Source: an uncultured Lachnospiraceae bacterium (GTDB lineage: Bacteria > Bacillota > Clostridia > Lachnospirales > Lachnospiraceae). Taken from it: a stretch of 8,067 nt of DNA. Every line of letters begins with the position of its first letter. Positions within the stretch are counted from its first letter, which is position 1. This document shows, piece by piece, positions 7,106 to 8,067 of this stretch. The notes below the pieces were generated by a model. The model was not told the origin of the DNA and did no database searches. It saw only the letters and a list, made by a program, of their open reading frames with translations. Made by a program: the position numbers and the translations under genes. The DNA lies in assembly GCA_944376975.1 (NCBI GenBank), contig CALWEE010000068.1, forward strand, positions 1 to 8,067, in the 5' to 3' direction.

Positions 7106-7133
7106 TTTAAACAAAAAGTTTGATATTTTAAAC
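7106..7133. promoter_or_regulatory. Putative operator copy 3 plus a half-site, upstream of the -35 box
   Basis: TTAAAC-AAAAA-GTTTGA (7107-7123) is the most symmetrical copy: five of six positions pair as an inverted repeat. A further TTAAAC at 7128-7133 begins 21 bp after the first one, echoing the 22-bp spacing of copies 1 and 2. The site ends 6 bp upstream of the -35 box. It could serve as a second repressor site for looping or as an activator site. Confidence 0.58.
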
Positions 7134-7140
7134 GTCCGCT

Positions 7141-8067
7141 TCAGTCGCAGGCCAGACTCTTGTACCAATATCCAAAATCCGACGGCTCGCCCTTCTCTTC
7201 CCGGATCGGTTTGAACGCGCGAAATCCGAACATGTTGGCCATAAACGTATCCTGGCTGTGGTTCGTCCCCGGGACGCCCAGTATATAGGTTTTCCCGCTG
7301 CCAGAATCCAGCCGGGCCAGTATCAGGTGCCGATAGCTGTAGTACCCGTGGAGAAGAAAGCTGTTGCTTCCGTAGCACCAGCAGTCCATGGGCATACGTC
7401 CGATATCCTGGGGTTCCAGACGGACACATTCTTCAACGGCGTCATCGCTGAACGGATACATCCGGGGACAGCTGTCCAGTATCTTTTCAAAGTTCCCACG
7501 CCGGCCCGCGTGGGCCCCGGGCCGTCCGGGGCCCACGTCCCTGTCACCTGGACCCAGCTGTTTTTCGTCTTCCGATCCGGGCGATCCGTCCATGGTGACC
7601 AGCGGCGCGTCGGGCGTCCGGGCGTCTTCCGGCTGACTGACCGCTTCCCGCAGCATCCGCAGATCCCCGTCTGTTCCTTTTTCTTCTTCCAGAGGCGTTT
7701 CGATCACCGGAAGTTCTTCCTCCGGCTCGGGTATCTGAGCAGCCTCCACGCCCAGGTCGGCTTCTTCCTGCCACCGGGTATTAAAGCGGTCCAGATCCAG
7801 TCCGCCGTGATCCCAGCGGGTCCCATAGCTTTTCCCCTGCCCGTCCTCTATGATCATGCCGGATATCTGATCCAGCTTGTACCCGGATCCGGCGATATTG
7901 CCCGCGTCTGTCCGGAACGTCCACTCCCCTCCATGGTTGCGGATGCGTATATCGCCAAGAAAGATCCCTCTGAGTTCTTTGCCGAAACGGATGAACATAT
8001 AGGCTTTGCAGTAGTCCGAGCCACTGTACACGTTTTTCAGGGAAACGTTCACCCGGCACTGGGCGTT
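7141..8067 (-). CDS. Uncharacterised protein, C-terminal 308 residues (N-terminus outside window), similar to a clostridial family (possibly DUF6128)
   Basis: The frame is open to the window edge (NAQCRVNVSLKNVY at the edge), so the GTG at 8052 is not a convincing start and the gene is truncated. Three parts are visible. Residues 1-95 look like a beta-rich domain (IRFGKELRGIFLGDIRIRN, FRTDAGNIAGSGY). Residues 96-190 are an acidic, proline-rich low-complexity linker that ends in a glycine/arginine-rich patch. Residues 193-308 form a conserved-looking C-terminal domain (ILDSCPRMYPFSDD, GSNSFLLHGYYSYRHLILAR, TYILGVPGTNHSQDTFMANMFGF, DFGYWY). I recall this last pattern from uncharacterised Lachnospiraceae proteins, possibly annotated DUF6128, but I am not sure of the number. 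No signal peptide or membrane segment is visible, and the function is unknown. The gene is on the same strand as the pot operon but is separated from it by that operon's own promoter. Confidence 0.85.
   Translation of the reverse strand, partial: NAQCRVNVSLKNVYSGSDYCKAYMFIRFGKELRGIFLGDIRIRNHGGEWTFRTDAGNIAGSGYKLDQISGMIIEDGQGKSYGTRWDHGGLDLDRFNTRWQEEADLGVEAAQIPEPEEELPVIETPLEEEKGTDGDLRMLREAVSQPEDARTPDAPLVTMDGSPGSEDEKQLGPGDRDVGPGRPGAHAGRRGNFEKILDSCPRMYPFSDDAVEECVRLEPQDIGRMPMDCWCYGSNSFLLHGYYSYRHLILARLDSGSGKTYILGVPGTNHSQDTFMANMFGFRAFKPIREEKGEPSDFGYWYKSLACD
7495..7548. repeat. GC-rich palindromic element inside the linker of the 7141-8067 gene
   Basis: CGTGGGCCCCGG (7509-7520) and CCGGGGCCCACG (7526-7537) form a perfect 12-bp inverted repeat around a 5-nt loop. 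An overlapping second hairpin pairs CCCACGC (7495-7501) with GCGTGGG (7508-7514), so the middle arm can pair either way. On the - strand the element is preceded by GGTGACAGGGACG (7548-7536), a string I associate from memory with REP-like repeats of Firmicutes. It encodes the glycine/arginine-rich end of the linker and keeps the frame open. Confidence 0.6.

Noticed and set aside
7110..7140. Intrinsic terminator for the 7141-8067 gene just after its stop
   Set aside because: Only a weak AAAC/GTTT pairing with A/T content is present, and it is better explained as an operator site; no GC-rich stem followed by a U tract was found.

Overview
The window looks like chromosomal DNA from a Gram-positive Firmicute, most likely a moderately GC-rich Lachnospiraceae-type clostridium. 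The reasons are strong AGGAGG-type ribosome binding sites ahead of nearly every gene, a permease-binding protein fusion for polyamine transport, an XRE/cupin regulator next to it, and a protein resembling an uncharacterised clostridial family. The genus cannot be fixed from the sequence alone.

Layout. Positions 1-2158 (+ strand) hold the 3' part of a molybdate uptake operon: the end of modA (binding protein), complete modB (permease) and complete modC (ATPase), with gaps of 3 and 1 nt. A nested hairpin at 2162-2209 separates modC from a convergent operon and probably terminates transcription from both sides. From 6981 down to 2217 (- strand) runs a polyamine uptake operon in the order XRE/cupin regulator, potA (ATPase), potB (permease), potCD (permease fused to the binding protein), and a small four-helix membrane protein of unknown function. 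The genes are 9-28 nt apart or overlap. The intergenic stretch 6982-7140 holds a near-consensus sigma-A promoter (TTGACT-16-TATAAT, - strand) surrounded by repeated TTAAAC-type sites, the best candidates for operators of the adjacent regulator. Positions 7141-8067 (- strand) hold the 3' part of an unrecognised gene whose N-terminus lies outside the window. Its middle carries a striking GC-rich palindrome.

How the parts work together. ModA captures molybdate (or tungstate) outside the cell, ModB carries it across the membrane, and ModC supplies ATP hydrolysis. In the other operon PotA energises a PotB/PotCD channel whose binding domain is tethered covalently to the PotC half. The XRE/cupin protein presumably senses a polyamine or related ligand and controls its own operon. 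The two operons share no obvious function and are simply convergent neighbours.

Nothing here is a clearly new system. The points most worth following up are the operator array around the pot promoter, the unusual binding-site residues in the PotD part of the fusion, the extra membrane protein at the end of the pot operon, and the palindromic insert in the 7141-8067 gene.
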